Shown here in pieces: positions 39,786 to 47,673 of a stretch of 64,000 nt of DNA. Source of the DNA: Streptomyces sp. MA5143a (GTDB lineage Bacteria > Actinomycetota > Actinomycetes > Streptomycetales > Streptomycetaceae); contig NZ_OLMK01000121.1 of assembly GCF_900290235.1 (NCBI RefSeq), positions 18,382 through 82,381 of the forward strand. The letters are read 5' to 3'. The first letter of the stretch is position 1. Every line of letters starts with the position of its first letter. A program made the translations under genes and the position numbers. The notes under the pieces are model-generated. The model was not told the DNA's origin. It saw only the letters and a list, made by a program, of their open reading frames with translations, and did no database searches.

Positions 39786-39824
39786 ACCGGGTCAGCCCCC
39801 TGGGGGAAGGCCGCTGAACCCGGT
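39786..39824. terminator. Hairpin between convergent GAF-ANTAR and yceI genes
   Basis: Outer arms ACCGGGTCAGC/GCTGAACCCGGT (one bulge) enclose an inner CCCCC-T-GGGGG stem. Its position between two converging genes makes it a likely shared terminator. Confidence 0.55.
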
Positions 39825-39878
39825 CTGCCCACCAAGTCCCCCCTCTGGGCGCCCCGACACCTGCCGGAGACGGTCGGG

Positions 39879-40394
39879 TCAGGCGGTGGTCCGGACGAAG
39901 CGCAGCGTCGCCGTGATCGTGGCCAGGCCGCGCATCATGCCGAGCTGGTTCCAGCCCATGCCGAACTGCTCGCGGTCGACGGTGAACTCGGTACCCAGGG
40001 TGACCCCTTCGGCGGTCGCCTCCGTCAGACGCGCCGTGAGGGACAGCGGCCTGCTGATGCCGCGCACGGTCAGTTGGCCGACGACGCCGACCGCGTCGCC
40101 GTCCCGGAGTTCGGCGCTGCGGACGGCGAAGGTGATCTCCGGGTGGTGGTCCACGTCGAAGAAGTCGGCGGACCTCAGGTGCTCGTCGCGCTTGGCGCTC
40201 CTGGTGTCCAGGGAGGCGGCGTCGACGGTCACGACGCCCACGGCGGAGCCGTCGGGCCGGACCTCCCCCTGGCCGCCGACGGTGCCGAAGGCTCCCTTGA
40301 CGGTGACCAGGCCCCACATCGTCCGGTGCTGAATGGCGACGGTGGAGGCAGTGGTGTCGAGCTGCCACAGTCCGGTTTCCACGGCGACGGTCAT
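39879..40394 (-). CDS. YceI-family lipid-binding-type protein
   Basis: A 171-residue cytoplasmic YceI protein: WQLDTTASTVAIQHRTMWGLVTVKGAFG, VTVDAASLDTRSAKRDEHLRSADFFDVDHHPEITF, GQLTVRGISRPLSL. The fold is a lipocalin-like barrel that binds isoprenoids. It is divergent from a MarR-family gene with operator-like repeats between them, a common pairing in Streptomyces and an indication of MarR control. Confidence 0.93.
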   Translation of the reverse strand: MTVAVETGLWQLDTTASTVAIQHRTMWGLVTVKGAFGTVGGQGEVRPDGSAVGVVTVDAASLDTRSAKRDEHLRSADFFDVDHHPEITFAVRSAELRDGDAVGVVGQLTVRGISRPLSLTARLTEATAEGVTLGTEFTVDREQFGMGWNQLGMMRGLATITATLRFVRTTA

Positions 40395-40444
40395 GGGGGT
40401 TCTCCTGTCGAGCGGTCATGAGGGGAAGTCATGACCAGGTGGTC

Positions 40445-40512
40445 GTCCAAATTTGTATGACTGAAGCTAGCCTGTTATTCGAACTTGGACAACCCAGTCT
40501 TCCAAAAATGGA
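40445..40512. promoter_or_regulatory. Repeated operator-like half sites between yceI and marR genes
   Basis: Inverted half-sites GTCCAA (40445-40450) and TTGGAC (40485-40490), plus a third TCCA-AAAA-TGGA palindrome at 40501-40512, in an unusually AT-rich stretch. The site type fits a MarR dimer repressing both divergent genes. Confidence 0.5.
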
Positions 40513-40531
40513 CAACAGGTACACTGGGCCC

Positions 40532-41059
40532 ATGGCCGACCACGACAAACACCCCGCCCACCTGCCCGAATGCCCGTCCGCGCGGGGGAGCGACGGCCTT
40601 CTGCCGGCCGAGCTGCACGGCTGGATGCTGCTGCTGGGCGCGACGGGCGCGGTGGAGCAGCGGCTGCGTGCGGTCGTGAAGGAGCGGCTCGGCGTCTCCC
40701 ACGACGAGTTCCTGATCCTGTGTCTACTGGCCACCCGGCCGGAGGACGGGCTGCGCATGACCCGGATCGCGGAGCTCCTCGGCCGTCCCAAGACCCGGCT
40801 CACCTACCAGATCGCCTGCCTCCAGCACTCCGACCTCGTCACCCGCGCCTCGGTGTGCGGCGACAAGCGCGGGATCCAGGTCGCGCTCACCGAGAAGGCG
40901 CGGCGGCTGCTGAAGGAGGCCTCCGACGCGCTCGCCGGGACGGTCACCGACGCGCTCGGCGAGTTCATGGGGCCCGCGCAGCGCGAGGCGCTGAGAGGAC
41001 TGCTGCCGGACCTGGTCGCCGAGCGCCCCGCCGAGTCACCGGACCCGGCCTCGGCGTGA
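40532..41059 (+). CDS. MarR-family transcriptional regulator
   Basis: A 175-residue winged-helix regulator: LLLGATGAVEQRLRAVVKERLGVSHDEFLILCLLATRP, GLRMTRIAELLGRPKTRLTYQIACLQHSDLVTRASVCGDKRGIQVALTEKARRLL. The start is uncertain: ATG 40532 lacks a good ribosome-binding site (possibly leaderless), while ATG 40508 falls inside the putative operator. It likely represses itself and the yceI gene. Confidence 0.87.
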   Translation: MADHDKHPAHLPECPSARGSDGLLPAELHGWMLLLGATGAVEQRLRAVVKERLGVSHDEFLILCLLATRPEDGLRMTRIAELLGRPKTRLTYQIACLQHSDLVTRASVCGDKRGIQVALTEKARRLLKEASDALAGTVTDALGEFMGPAQREALRGLLPDLVAERPAESPDPASA

Positions 41060-41125
41060 CCCGCGCCGGGGGCCGCGGCCGGGTCGGTTCGTGAGGGGCG
41101 ACCCGCGCCCGGACCTGTGGCCGGT

Positions 41126-41383
41126 TCAGTTCGCGCGGGCGCGCGGACGGCGGAGCATCCGGGCGTCCTCGAAGCCGACCGAGCGTGCCGCGGCGTCGAC
41201 CGTGGCGCCGTGGCTGATGAGGTGCTCGGCGCGCTCCGGGCGCAGGGTCGTCCGCGGCTCGTGGCCGTTGCGGCGGGCGTAGACGACCATGTCGCGGGCG
41301 ACCCGGGCGGCGACCGCCGGGCCGGGCCGTGCCGGCCCGCGACGAGACGCAGGGCCAGATCGAAAGCAAAGATCCGGTCAGCC
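41126..41383 (-). pseudogene. Remnant of a GlxA/AraC-type regulator
   Basis: Two pieces in different frames resemble the end of DJ-1-like AraC regulators. RIFAFDLALRLVAGRHGPA is read at about 41383-41320, then, after a frameshift around 41310-41325, AVAARVARDMVVYARRNG continues into EHLISHGATVDAAARSVGFEDARMLRR, ending at 41126. That last piece is the second helix-turn-helix of the DNA-binding domain. The DJ-1 domain and half of the AraC domain are missing. It lies directly downstream of the flavohemoglobin gene. Confidence 0.6.
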
Positions 41384-41402
41384 GCTCCGGGTGACCGCTC
41401 CG

Positions 41403-42647
41403 TCAGGAACCCGGCAGCCACAGGTCGGGGCCGAACACCTCGTAGCGGATGGCGCGGGCCGGTGTCCCCGCGGCCAGCAGCTGACCGCGCACCGTCCGCA
41501 TGAAGGGCAGCGGCCCGCACAGGAACACCGTGGCGTCCTGGGCCAGTTCGAGACCGTCGAGATCCATCAGACCGCTCCGGAACTCCGTACCGGCCCGCTC
41601 CACCTGTTCGGCCTGCCGGGTCGGCTCGGCCGGTTCGGGGTGTTCGTACCAGACGACGGCGCGGGCACCCGGGAGCCGGTCGACGAGCGCACTTGTCTCG
41701 GCGCGCAGGGCGTGGTCGGCGGGGGAGCGGTCGGCGTGCAGCACCAGCACCGGGCGGGTCGAGCCCGCCGCGGCCAGATGCGCCAGGATGCCGGTCATCG
41801 GCGTACAGCCGATGCCCGCGGAGACGAGCACGACCGGGGACCCGGTGTCGGCCGGATCGTCGAGGAAGACATCGCCGAACGGCGCCGACAGGGTCAGTTC
41901 GTCGCCCGCGGACACCCGCTCGTGCAGCAGGGTGGAGACCTCGCCGTCCGGCGTGCCCTCCGCCGCGGCGACCCGCTTCACGGTGATCCGCCGCAGACCG
42001 TCGCCCGGGTCGCAGGAGAGGCTGTACTGCCGTACCTGGCGCACACCGTCCGCCATACGGACGCGGACGCTCACGTACTGGCCGGCCCGGGCCCGCGGCG
42101 CGGGTCCCCCGTCGGCGGGGCGCAGCAGGAACGACACCGTGTCCGGGGTCTCCGTACGGCGCTCGACGACGGTCCACGGCCGCCACACCTCGCCGGGCGT
42201 CACGCCCGCGTCCTGGTACAGCCGGGCCTCCCGGCCGATCAGCGCGCCCGCCATCAGCCAGTACACCTCGTCCCAGGCCGCCGCGACCTCCGGGGTGACG
42301 GCGTCGCCGAGCACCTCGGCTATCGCGCCGAAGAGGTACTTGTGGACGATCGTGTACTGGTCGTCGGTGACCCCGACCGCCGCGTGCTTGTGGGCGATCC
42401 GGTCCAGCAGTGTGTCCGGGCGGGTGTCCGGGTCGTCCAGCAGCGCGGTCGCGAACCCGGCGATCGACCCGGCCAGGGCCCGGCGCTGCGCGCCGCTCGC
42501 CTGGTTGCCGCGGTTGAACATCCCGTCGAGCAGCTCCGGACGGTCGCGGAACATGGCGCCGTAGAAGCGGGTGGTGATCTCGTCGAGCGCTCCGGCGACC
42601 GCGGGCAGGGTGGCGCGGACGACGGCGGCGGACTCTTCGGACAGCAT
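41403..42647 (-). CDS. hmp: Flavohemoglobin (nitric oxide dioxygenase)
   Basis: A 414-residue protein. The globin domain (1-140) has FYGAMFRDRPELLDGMFNRGNQASGAQR, the proximal-His region RIAHKHAAVGV and YTIVHKYLFGAIAEVLGD. The FAD domain has QYVSVRV and RQYSLSCDPG, and the NAD domain has VVLVSAGIGCTPMTGIL and VFLCGPLPFM. It oxidises NO to nitrate using O2 and NADH. It fits the hypoxia/redox-stress gene set that follows. Confidence 0.95.
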   Translation of the reverse strand: MLSEESAAVVRATLPAVAGALDEITTRFYGAMFRDRPELLDGMFNRGNQASGAQRRALAGSIAGFATALLDDPDTRPDTLLDRIAHKHAAVGVTDDQYTIVHKYLFGAIAEVLGDAVTPEVAAAWDEVYWLMAGALIGREARLYQDAGVTPGEVWRPWTVVERRTETPDTVSFLLRPADGGPAPRARAGQYVSVRVRMADGVRQVRQYSLSCDPGDGLRRITVKRVAAAEGTPDGEVSTLLHERVSAGDELTLSAPFGDVFLDDPADTGSPVVLVSAGIGCTPMTGILAHLAAAGSTRPVLVLHADRSPADHALRAETSALVDRLPGARAVVWYEHPEPAEPTRQAEQVERAGTEFRSGLMDLDGLELAQDATVFLCGPLPFMRTVRGQLLAAGTPARAIRYEVFGPDLWLPGS

Positions 42648-42768
42648 GAGGCCTCCCAGGAGTGGGCGGAAGGGGTGAGGTCGGGCGCCGCGTCCCCTCG
42701 GGCGCCGGTCCTCTGTGTACCAGGCGACGGACCGCGTTTCGGCGCCGTTCGCCCGCTACCGGCGAAGT

Positions 42769-42784
42769 GGGGACCAATGGCCCC
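42769..42784. promoter_or_regulatory. GGNCC-type palindrome upstream of hmp
   Basis: GGGGACCAATGGCCCC, a near-perfect 16-bp palindrome 122 bp upstream of the hmp start. It resembles the boxes found before other genes of this island and, loosely, the GGGAC-N4-GTCCC core of DevR-type regulators. Confidence 0.4.
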
Positions 42785-42882
42785 ATCGAGTCGGGAGCAT
42801 CGGCCCAACGGGTGCGGCCGACGAGGGGCCGGGCGGCCCGGGAACGGCCTCCGACAAGCCCTGTCGCGGAACCGTCGTCCGG

Positions 42883-43293
42883 TCAGCGCGTGCCGAGTTC
42901 ACGGCCGGTGACCATCTCGGACGCGATCCGCACGAAGACCTCGTTCCGCGCGGGCATCCAGGAGGCGGGGCCGGTGCGGGACAGCCGCCCGTGCTCGGCG
43001 GGATCGGTCACCACGTCGGCCCGGCCGGTGACGACGACGCTCCAGCCGGACCGGGTGACCGGGTCGAACTCGTCGCCCTCGAACGCGACCACGACACCGT
43101 CGATCGCCCGCACCAGGTCGGAGCCGGCCGACGTGCACAGCAGCACGGCGTCGTCGTTGCCGAGGGCGAAGTTGACCGGGAGCACCGCGGGCAGCGCGCG
43201 CCGGGTGTAGACCACCCGCCCGACCGGCACCTTGGCCAGCAGTCTCAGGCACTCCTGCCGGTCGAGCACACGAAACGCATCGTTCTGAACCAT
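42883..43293 (-). CDS. PNPOx-like flavin-binding split-barrel protein
   Basis: A 136-residue pyridoxamine-phosphate-oxidase-like protein: ECLRLLAKVPVGRVVYTRRALPAVLPVNFAL, LLCTSAGSDLVRAI, VVAFEGDEFDPVTRSGWSVVVTGRADVV. Small members bind FMN, F420 or heme and are abundant in actinobacterial dormancy regulons. A GGGCCGGTCGGCCC box lies 36 bp upstream of the ATG. Confidence 0.87.
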   Translation of the reverse strand: MVQNDAFRVLDRQECLRLLAKVPVGRVVYTRRALPAVLPVNFALGNDDAVLLCTSAGSDLVRAIDGVVVAFEGDEFDPVTRSGWSVVVTGRADVVTDPAEHGRLSRTGPASWMPARNEVFVRIASEMVTGRELGTR

Positions 43294-43328
43294 CAGCCCA
43301 TCGTCCGTACGACACCCGAACACGGGTA

Positions 43329-43342
43329 GGGCCGGTCGGCCC
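43329..43342. promoter_or_regulatory. GGGCCG-N2-CGGCCC box upstream of the PNPOx gene
   Basis: GGGCCGGTCGGCCC, palindromic apart from the two central bases, 36 bp upstream of the PNPOx start, where it would overlap a promoter. Same type as the boxes at 47527 and 48863. Confidence 0.45.
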
Positions 43343-43393
43343 GTTCTCCAGCCCGTCCGGCCGGGGTCCCCCGAGGGGCGGCCCCTGTCTCGT

Positions 43394-43602
43394 TCAGCTC
43401 GGCCGACGCTCGCCCGGGGTCGGCCGGTCCAGGTGGGTGGCGAGGACGGCGGCCTGGACGCGGCGTCGGACGCCCAGTTCGGCCAGGAGGCGGGAGATGT
43501 GGTTCTTGACGGTCTTCCCCGACAGGTAGAGCCTCTTGCCGATTCTCCCGGTTGGTGATCCCTTCGCCGATCAGGCCGATCGGCCCCCACCGGCCCATAC
43601 CC
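43394..43602 (-). pseudogene. Frameshifted HTH remnant of a DevR/NarL-type response regulator
   Basis: In one frame IGLIGEGITNRE is read; after an apparent single-base insertion (an extra A in GAGAATCGGC, about 43543-43546) the next frame gives IGKRLYLSGKTVKNHISRLLAELGVRRRVQAAVLATHLDRP and a stop. Joined, this is the LuxR/NarL DNA-binding helix-turn-helix of DevR-type regulators (GLTNREIGERL...KTVKNHVS). No receiver domain is recognisable upstream. It looks like the decayed partner of a dormancy-type kinase such as the one at 49062. Confidence 0.72.
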
Positions 43603-43865
43603 TCCGCGCGTGGCGTGCCCGAGCGCCGCGCCAGGGGCCGCCGGGCCCGCCGTCCGGGCCGTCCGGCCCTGTCGGCGCGGCCCTTCGGCATCCGGCGCGG
43701 CCGGCCGCGGTCCGCGAGAGTGAGGGACGCGAGGTCGAGCGACGCCGGGTCGCGGTCCGGCCACGGACGAAGGGGTGCGTCTCCATGGCCGTACGCCACC
43801 ACATGCCCGTACGCCGGCCCCCGCCGCGGTCGAGCACGGTGGCCCGCCGTTCGGAGCGCCGCCGT

Positions 43866-44669
43866 TCAGAGTTTCGCCGCGTGGTCCGGGACGTACGTCC
43901 GCAGATCGCGCGGAGGGCGCTGATAGCCGGTCGACGCGGGACGCTCGGGCAGTTCCAGCACCGGCGGCGGGACCTCGTGGTACGGGACCGAGGCCAGCAG
44001 GTGGGCGATCATGTTCAGCCGGGCCCGCCGCTTGTCGTCGCTCTCCACCACGAACCAGCGCGCCTCGGTGATGTCGGTGTGCACCATCATCTCGTCCTTG
44101 GCCCGCGAGTACGTCTCCCAGCGGGAGATCGACTCCAGATCCATCGGCGACAGCTTCCAGCGCCGCAGCGGATCCTCCAGCCGACGGCGGAACCGGTCCT
44201 GCTGCTCGGTGTCGCTCACCGAGAACCAGTACTTGCGCAACAGGATCCCGTCCTCCACCAGCATCCGCTCGAAGATGGGGCACTGTCGCAGGAAAAGTTG
44301 GTACTCCTCCTCCGTGCAGAAGCCCATCACGTGCTCGACCCCGGCCCGGTTGTACCAGGACCGGTCGAACAGCACGATCTCCCCGGCCGCCGGAAGGTGC
44401 TGGATGTACCGCTGGAAGTACCACTGGCCGCGCTCGCGCTCCGTCGGCTTCGGCAGCGCGGCGATCCGGGCGACACGCGGGTTGAGGTGCTCGGCGACCC
44501 GCTTGATCGTGCCGCCCTTGCCGGCCGCGTCCCGCCCCTCGAAGATCACGACCAGTCGGGCGCCCGTCGCCCGCACCCATTCCTGGAGCTTCACCAACTC
44601 CGTCTGCAGACGCAGCAGTTCCTCTTCGTACGCCGCACGCGGCAACTTCGTCGCCTTCTTGCCGGCCAT
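43866..44669 (-). CDS. ppk2: Polyphosphate kinase 2 (PPK2 family)
   Basis: A 267-residue single-domain PPK2. Walker A is FEGRDAAGKGGTIKRV, the lid region is ALPKPTERERGQWYFQRYIQHLP, Walker B is IVLFDRSWYNRAGVE, and LSPMDLESISRWETYSRAKDEM follows. It phosphorylates nucleotides from polyphosphate (ADP or GDP to the triphosphate). Divergent from the phosphoketolase gene with only 49 bp between starts, so the two probably share regulation. Confidence 0.93.
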   Translation of the reverse strand: MAGKKATKLPRAAYEEELLRLQTELVKLQEWVRATGARLVVIFEGRDAAGKGGTIKRVAEHLNPRVARIAALPKPTERERGQWYFQRYIQHLPAAGEIVLFDRSWYNRAGVEHVMGFCTEEEYQLFLRQCPIFERMLVEDGILLRKYWFSVSDTEQQDRFRRRLEDPLRRWKLSPMDLESISRWETYSRAKDEMMVHTDITEARWFVVESDDKRRARLNMIAHLLASVPYHEVPPPVLELPERPASTGYQRPPRDLRTYVPDHAAKL

Positions 44670-44718
44670 GCCGCCTCCACCGCCCTATGACCCCCGTCGA
44701 TGAGTTCCGGAGTCACCC

Positions 44719-47100
44719 ATGACCAAGGTCGAACACCAGAACGTCACCGTACTTTCCGACGACGAGCTGCGCACCCTGGACGCCCACTGGAGGGCCGCCA
44801 ACTACCTCGCCGCCGGACAGATCTACCTGATGGCGAACCCCCTGCTGGCCGAGCCGCTGCGGCCGGAGCACATCAAACCGCGGCTCCTCGGCCACTGGGG
44901 CACCTCGCCCGGCCTCAACCTCGTGCACACCCACCTCAACCGCGTGATCAAGGCGCGCGGACTGGACGCGCTGTGCGTCTGGGGCCCCGGCCACGGCGGG
45001 CCGTCCGTGCTCGCCAACTCCTGGCTGGAGGGCAGCTACAGCGAGATCTACCCCGACGTCCCGCGGGACGGGCGGGGCATGGAGCGGCTGTTCCGGCAGT
45101 TCTCCTTCCCCGGCGGGGTTCCGAGCCATGTCGCCCCGGAGACGCCCGGCTCCATCCACGAGGGCGGTGAACTCGGCTACTCGCTGGCCCACGCGTACGG
45201 CGCCGCCTTCGACAACCCCGGCCTGCTGGTCGCCTGTGTGATCGGGGACGGCGAGGCGGAGACCGGGCCGCTGGCGGCCGCCTGGCACTCGAACAAGTTC
45301 CTGGACCCGGTGCACGACGGCGCGGTCCTGCCGATCCTCCACCTCAACGGCTACAAGATCGCCAATCCGACCGTCCTCTCCCGTCTCCCCGAGGGCGAGT
45401 TGGACGCACTCCTGCGCGGCTACGGGCACGTCCCGATCCACGTCACCGGCGACGACCCGGCGCAGGTGCACCGCGCGCTGGCCGCGGCCCTCGACGAGGC
45501 GCTCGACCGGATCGCCCTCATGCAGCGCACCGCCCGTGAGGACGGTGTCACCGAGCGCGCGCACTGGCCGGTGATCGTGCTGCGCACCCCGAAGGGCTGG
45601 ACCGGCCCCGCCGAGGTCGACGGGGAGCCCGTCGAGGGAACCTGGCGCGCCCACCAGGTCCCGCTCGCCGGCGTGCGGGAGAACCCCGACCACCTGCGGC
45701 AGTTGGAGGCGTGGCTGCGCTCGTACCGGCCGCAGGACCTGTTCGGCACCGACGGGCGGCCCGTCCCCGACGTCCTCGCCTGCGTTCCCGAGGGCCCCCG
45801 CCGGCTCGGCGCCACCCCGCAGGCCAACGGCGGTCTCCTCGTCCGTGACCTGCCCGTCCGCTCCCTCGACGACTTCGCCGTCCCGGTGGAGAAGCCCGGC
45901 ACCACCCTCCACGAGCCGACCCGGGTCCTCGGCGGCCTCCTGGAAGCGGTCATGAACGACACCCGCGCCCGCCGGGACTTCCGCGTCGTCGGCCCCGACG
46001 AGACGGCCTCCAACCGACTCCAGGCCGTCTTCGACGCCAGCGGCAAGGCATGGCAGGCCGGGACCCTGCCGGTGGACGAGCACCTGGACCGGCACGGCCG
46101 GGTGCTGGAGACCCTCTCCGAGCACACCTGCCAGGGCTGGCTGGAGGGCTACCTCCTCACCGGCCGGCACGGCCTGTTCTCCTGCTACGAGGCGTTCGTC
46201 CACATCGTCGACTCCATGGTCAACCAGCACATCAAGTGGCTGCGGACCTCCCGCGAGCTGCCCTGGCGGGCCCCCATCGCCTCCCTCAACTACCTGCTCA
46301 CCTCCCATGTGTGGCGGCAGGACCACAACGGCTTCTCCCACCAGGACCCCGGCTTCGTCGACCACGTCCTGAACAAGAGCCCCGAGGTCGTACGGGTCTA
46401 TCTGCCGCCGGACGCCAACACCCTGCTCTCCGTCGCGGACCACGTCCTGCGCAGCCGGGACTACGTCAACGTCGTCGTCGCCGGGAAGCAGCCCTGCTAC
46501 GACTGGCTGTCCCTGGACGAGGCCCGCGCCCACTGCGCGCGCGGCGCGGGCATCTGGGACTGGGCCGGCACGGAGAACGGCGACGAACCCGACGTCGTCC
46601 TCGCCTGCGCCGGCGACGTCCCCACGCAGGAGGTGCTGGCCGCCGCGCAGCTGCTGCGCCGGCACCTGCCCGGACTGGCCGTGCGCGTGGTGAACGTCGT
46701 CGACATGACCCGGCTGCTGCCGAGGGAGGAACACCCGCACGGGATGAGCGACTTCGAGTACGACGGGCTGTTCACCACCGACAAGCCGGTGATCTTCGCC
46801 TACCACGGCTACCCGTGGCTGATCCACCGCCTCGCCTACCGCCGCACCGGCCACCGGAACCTGCACGTCCGTGGCTACAAGGAGTCCGGCACGACGACCA
46901 CACCGTTCGACATGGTCGTCCGCAACGACCTCGACCGCTACCGCCTCGTCATGGACGTCGTCGACCGCGTCCCCGGCCTCGCCGTGCGCGCCGCCGCCGT
47001 ACGGCAGCGGATGGCCGACGCCCGGACCCGCCACCACGCGTGGATCCGAGAGCACGGCACCGACCTGCCCGAGGTCGCCGACTGGGCCTGGAACGTCTGA
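44719..47100 (+). CDS. xfp: Xylulose-5-P/fructose-6-P phosphoketolase
   Basis: A 793-residue thiamine-diphosphate enzyme of full family length. Seen: PRLLGHWGTSPGLNLVHTHLNR, WGPGHGGPSVLANSWLEGSYSEIYP, SFPGGVPSHVAPETPGSIHEGGELGYSLAHAYGA, the ThDP motif IGDGEAETGPLAAAWHSNKF, and HDHNGFSHQDPGFVDHVLNK-type residues. It cleaves sugar phosphates with phosphate to acetyl-phosphate, bypassing part of glycolysis, and is common in low-oxygen gene islands of actinobacteria. Confidence 0.96.
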   Translation: MTKVEHQNVTVLSDDELRTLDAHWRAANYLAAGQIYLMANPLLAEPLRPEHIKPRLLGHWGTSPGLNLVHTHLNRVIKARGLDALCVWGPGHGGPSVLANSWLEGSYSEIYPDVPRDGRGMERLFRQFSFPGGVPSHVAPETPGSIHEGGELGYSLAHAYGAAFDNPGLLVACVIGDGEAETGPLAAAWHSNKFLDPVHDGAVLPILHLNGYKIANPTVLSRLPEGELDALLRGYGHVPIHVTGDDPAQVHRALAAALDEALDRIALMQRTAREDGVTERAHWPVIVLRTPKGWTGPAEVDGEPVEGTWRAHQVPLAGVRENPDHLRQLEAWLRSYRPQDLFGTDGRPVPDVLACVPEGPRRLGATPQANGGLLVRDLPVRSLDDFAVPVEKPGTTLHEPTRVLGGLLEAVMNDTRARRDFRVVGPDETASNRLQAVFDASGKAWQAGTLPVDEHLDRHGRVLETLSEHTCQGWLEGYLLTGRHGLFSCYEAFVHIVDSMVNQHIKWLRTSRELPWRAPIASLNYLLTSHVWRQDHNGFSHQDPGFVDHVLNKSPEVVRVYLPPDANTLLSVADHVLRSRDYVNVVVAGKQPCYDWLSLDEARAHCARGAGIWDWAGTENGDEPDVVLACAGDVPTQEVLAAAQLLRRHLPGLAVRVVNVVDMTRLLPREEHPHGMSDFEYDGLFTTDKPVIFAYHGYPWLIHRLAYRRTGHRNLHVRGYKESGTTTTPFDMVVRNDLDRYRLVMDVVDRVPGLAVRAAAVRQRMADARTRHHAWIREHGTDLPEVADWAWNV

Positions 47101-47112
47101 CGGCCGCAGAGC

Positions 47113-47490
47113 TCAGCGGGCAGGGGCGGGCACCGGGCCCGTCGGCTCCCCGGGCAGCCGGGCCCCCACCTCGAACACGTCGGTCAGGCCGGTGCAGCGC
47201 AGCAGCCGCAGGAAGCGCGAGTCGTCGGTGACCAGGCGGAGCCGGCCGTGCCGGTCCCGCGCGCGGTTGCGGGCCCGGCACAGCACACCGAGCCCGGAGC
47301 AGTCGATGAAGTCGACCGGGCGCAGGTCCAGCACCAGGTCGGGGTGGGGACGGGAGGTCAGGGCGTCCAGGCGGGCCGCGAGCGCGGGAGCCGTCACGAC
47401 GTCTATCTCGCCCCGCAGGGTCACGACGGTCGCGCCGCCGGAGGTGTGGTGCGTGCGGTACGGCGCGGACCCGGTGTCGTTCTCGTCCAT
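47113..47490 (-). CDS. STAS-domain anti-sigma-factor antagonist
   Basis: A 125-residue SpoIIAA-type STAS protein: GGATVVTLRGEIDVVTAPALAARLDAL, LVLDLRPVDFIDCSGLGVLCRARNRA. The Ser of DCSGLG is the phosphorylatable site. It would release a sigma factor from an anti-sigma kinase when unphosphorylated. The start region faces the alcohol dehydrogenase gene and is surrounded by GGNCC-type boxes. No anti-sigma partner is adjacent. Confidence 0.9.
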   Translation of the reverse strand: MDENDTGSAPYRTHHTSGGATVVTLRGEIDVVTAPALAARLDALTSRPHPDLVLDLRPVDFIDCSGLGVLCRARNRARDRHGRLRLVTDDSRFLRLLRCTGLTDVFEVGARLPGEPTGPVPAPAR

Positions 47491-47526
47491 GAGACGAGAC
47501 AAGCCCTGGTGACCGGGTCGGCGGTA

Positions 47527-47645
47527 GGGCCGTTCGGTCCCTCTTGTACCGGCCCGAACGGGACCGGCGGCCCGCACGGTGGCCCGGTCGGTCCCGTGCG
47601 AGGTCCGCGTCCAGCGGACAAGCTGGATGTGGGGGACTTTCCCGG
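47527..47645. promoter_or_regulatory. Cluster of GGNCC-type boxes between the STAS and ADH genes
   Basis: GGGCCGTTCGGTCCC at 47527-47541, GGGACCGGCGGCCC at 47560-47573, GGCCCGGTCGGTCCC at 47581-47595 and GGGGGACTTTCCCGG at 47631-47645. They occupy the 183-bp gap between divergent genes and resemble DevR/OsdR-type dimer sites in spacing and symmetry. The regulator is not identified. Confidence 0.45.
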
Positions 47646-47673
47646 CATGCGCAGAAGGACGGTGAGGAGCGTC

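Larger units (their letters stand above)
43294..43865. other. Intergenic region holding a regulator remnant (572 bp)
   Basis: Between the PNPOx and PPK2 genes. It contains the box at 43329-43342 and the LuxR-type remnant at 43394-43602. The rest (about 43603-43865) is GC-rich sequence without a recognisable gene. Confidence 0.5.

Noticed and set aside
40508..40531. Upstream ATG (40508) as the start of the MarR gene.
   Set aside because: It lies within the operator-like repeat and has no ribosome-binding site; 40532 gives a more usual N-terminus, though certainty is limited.
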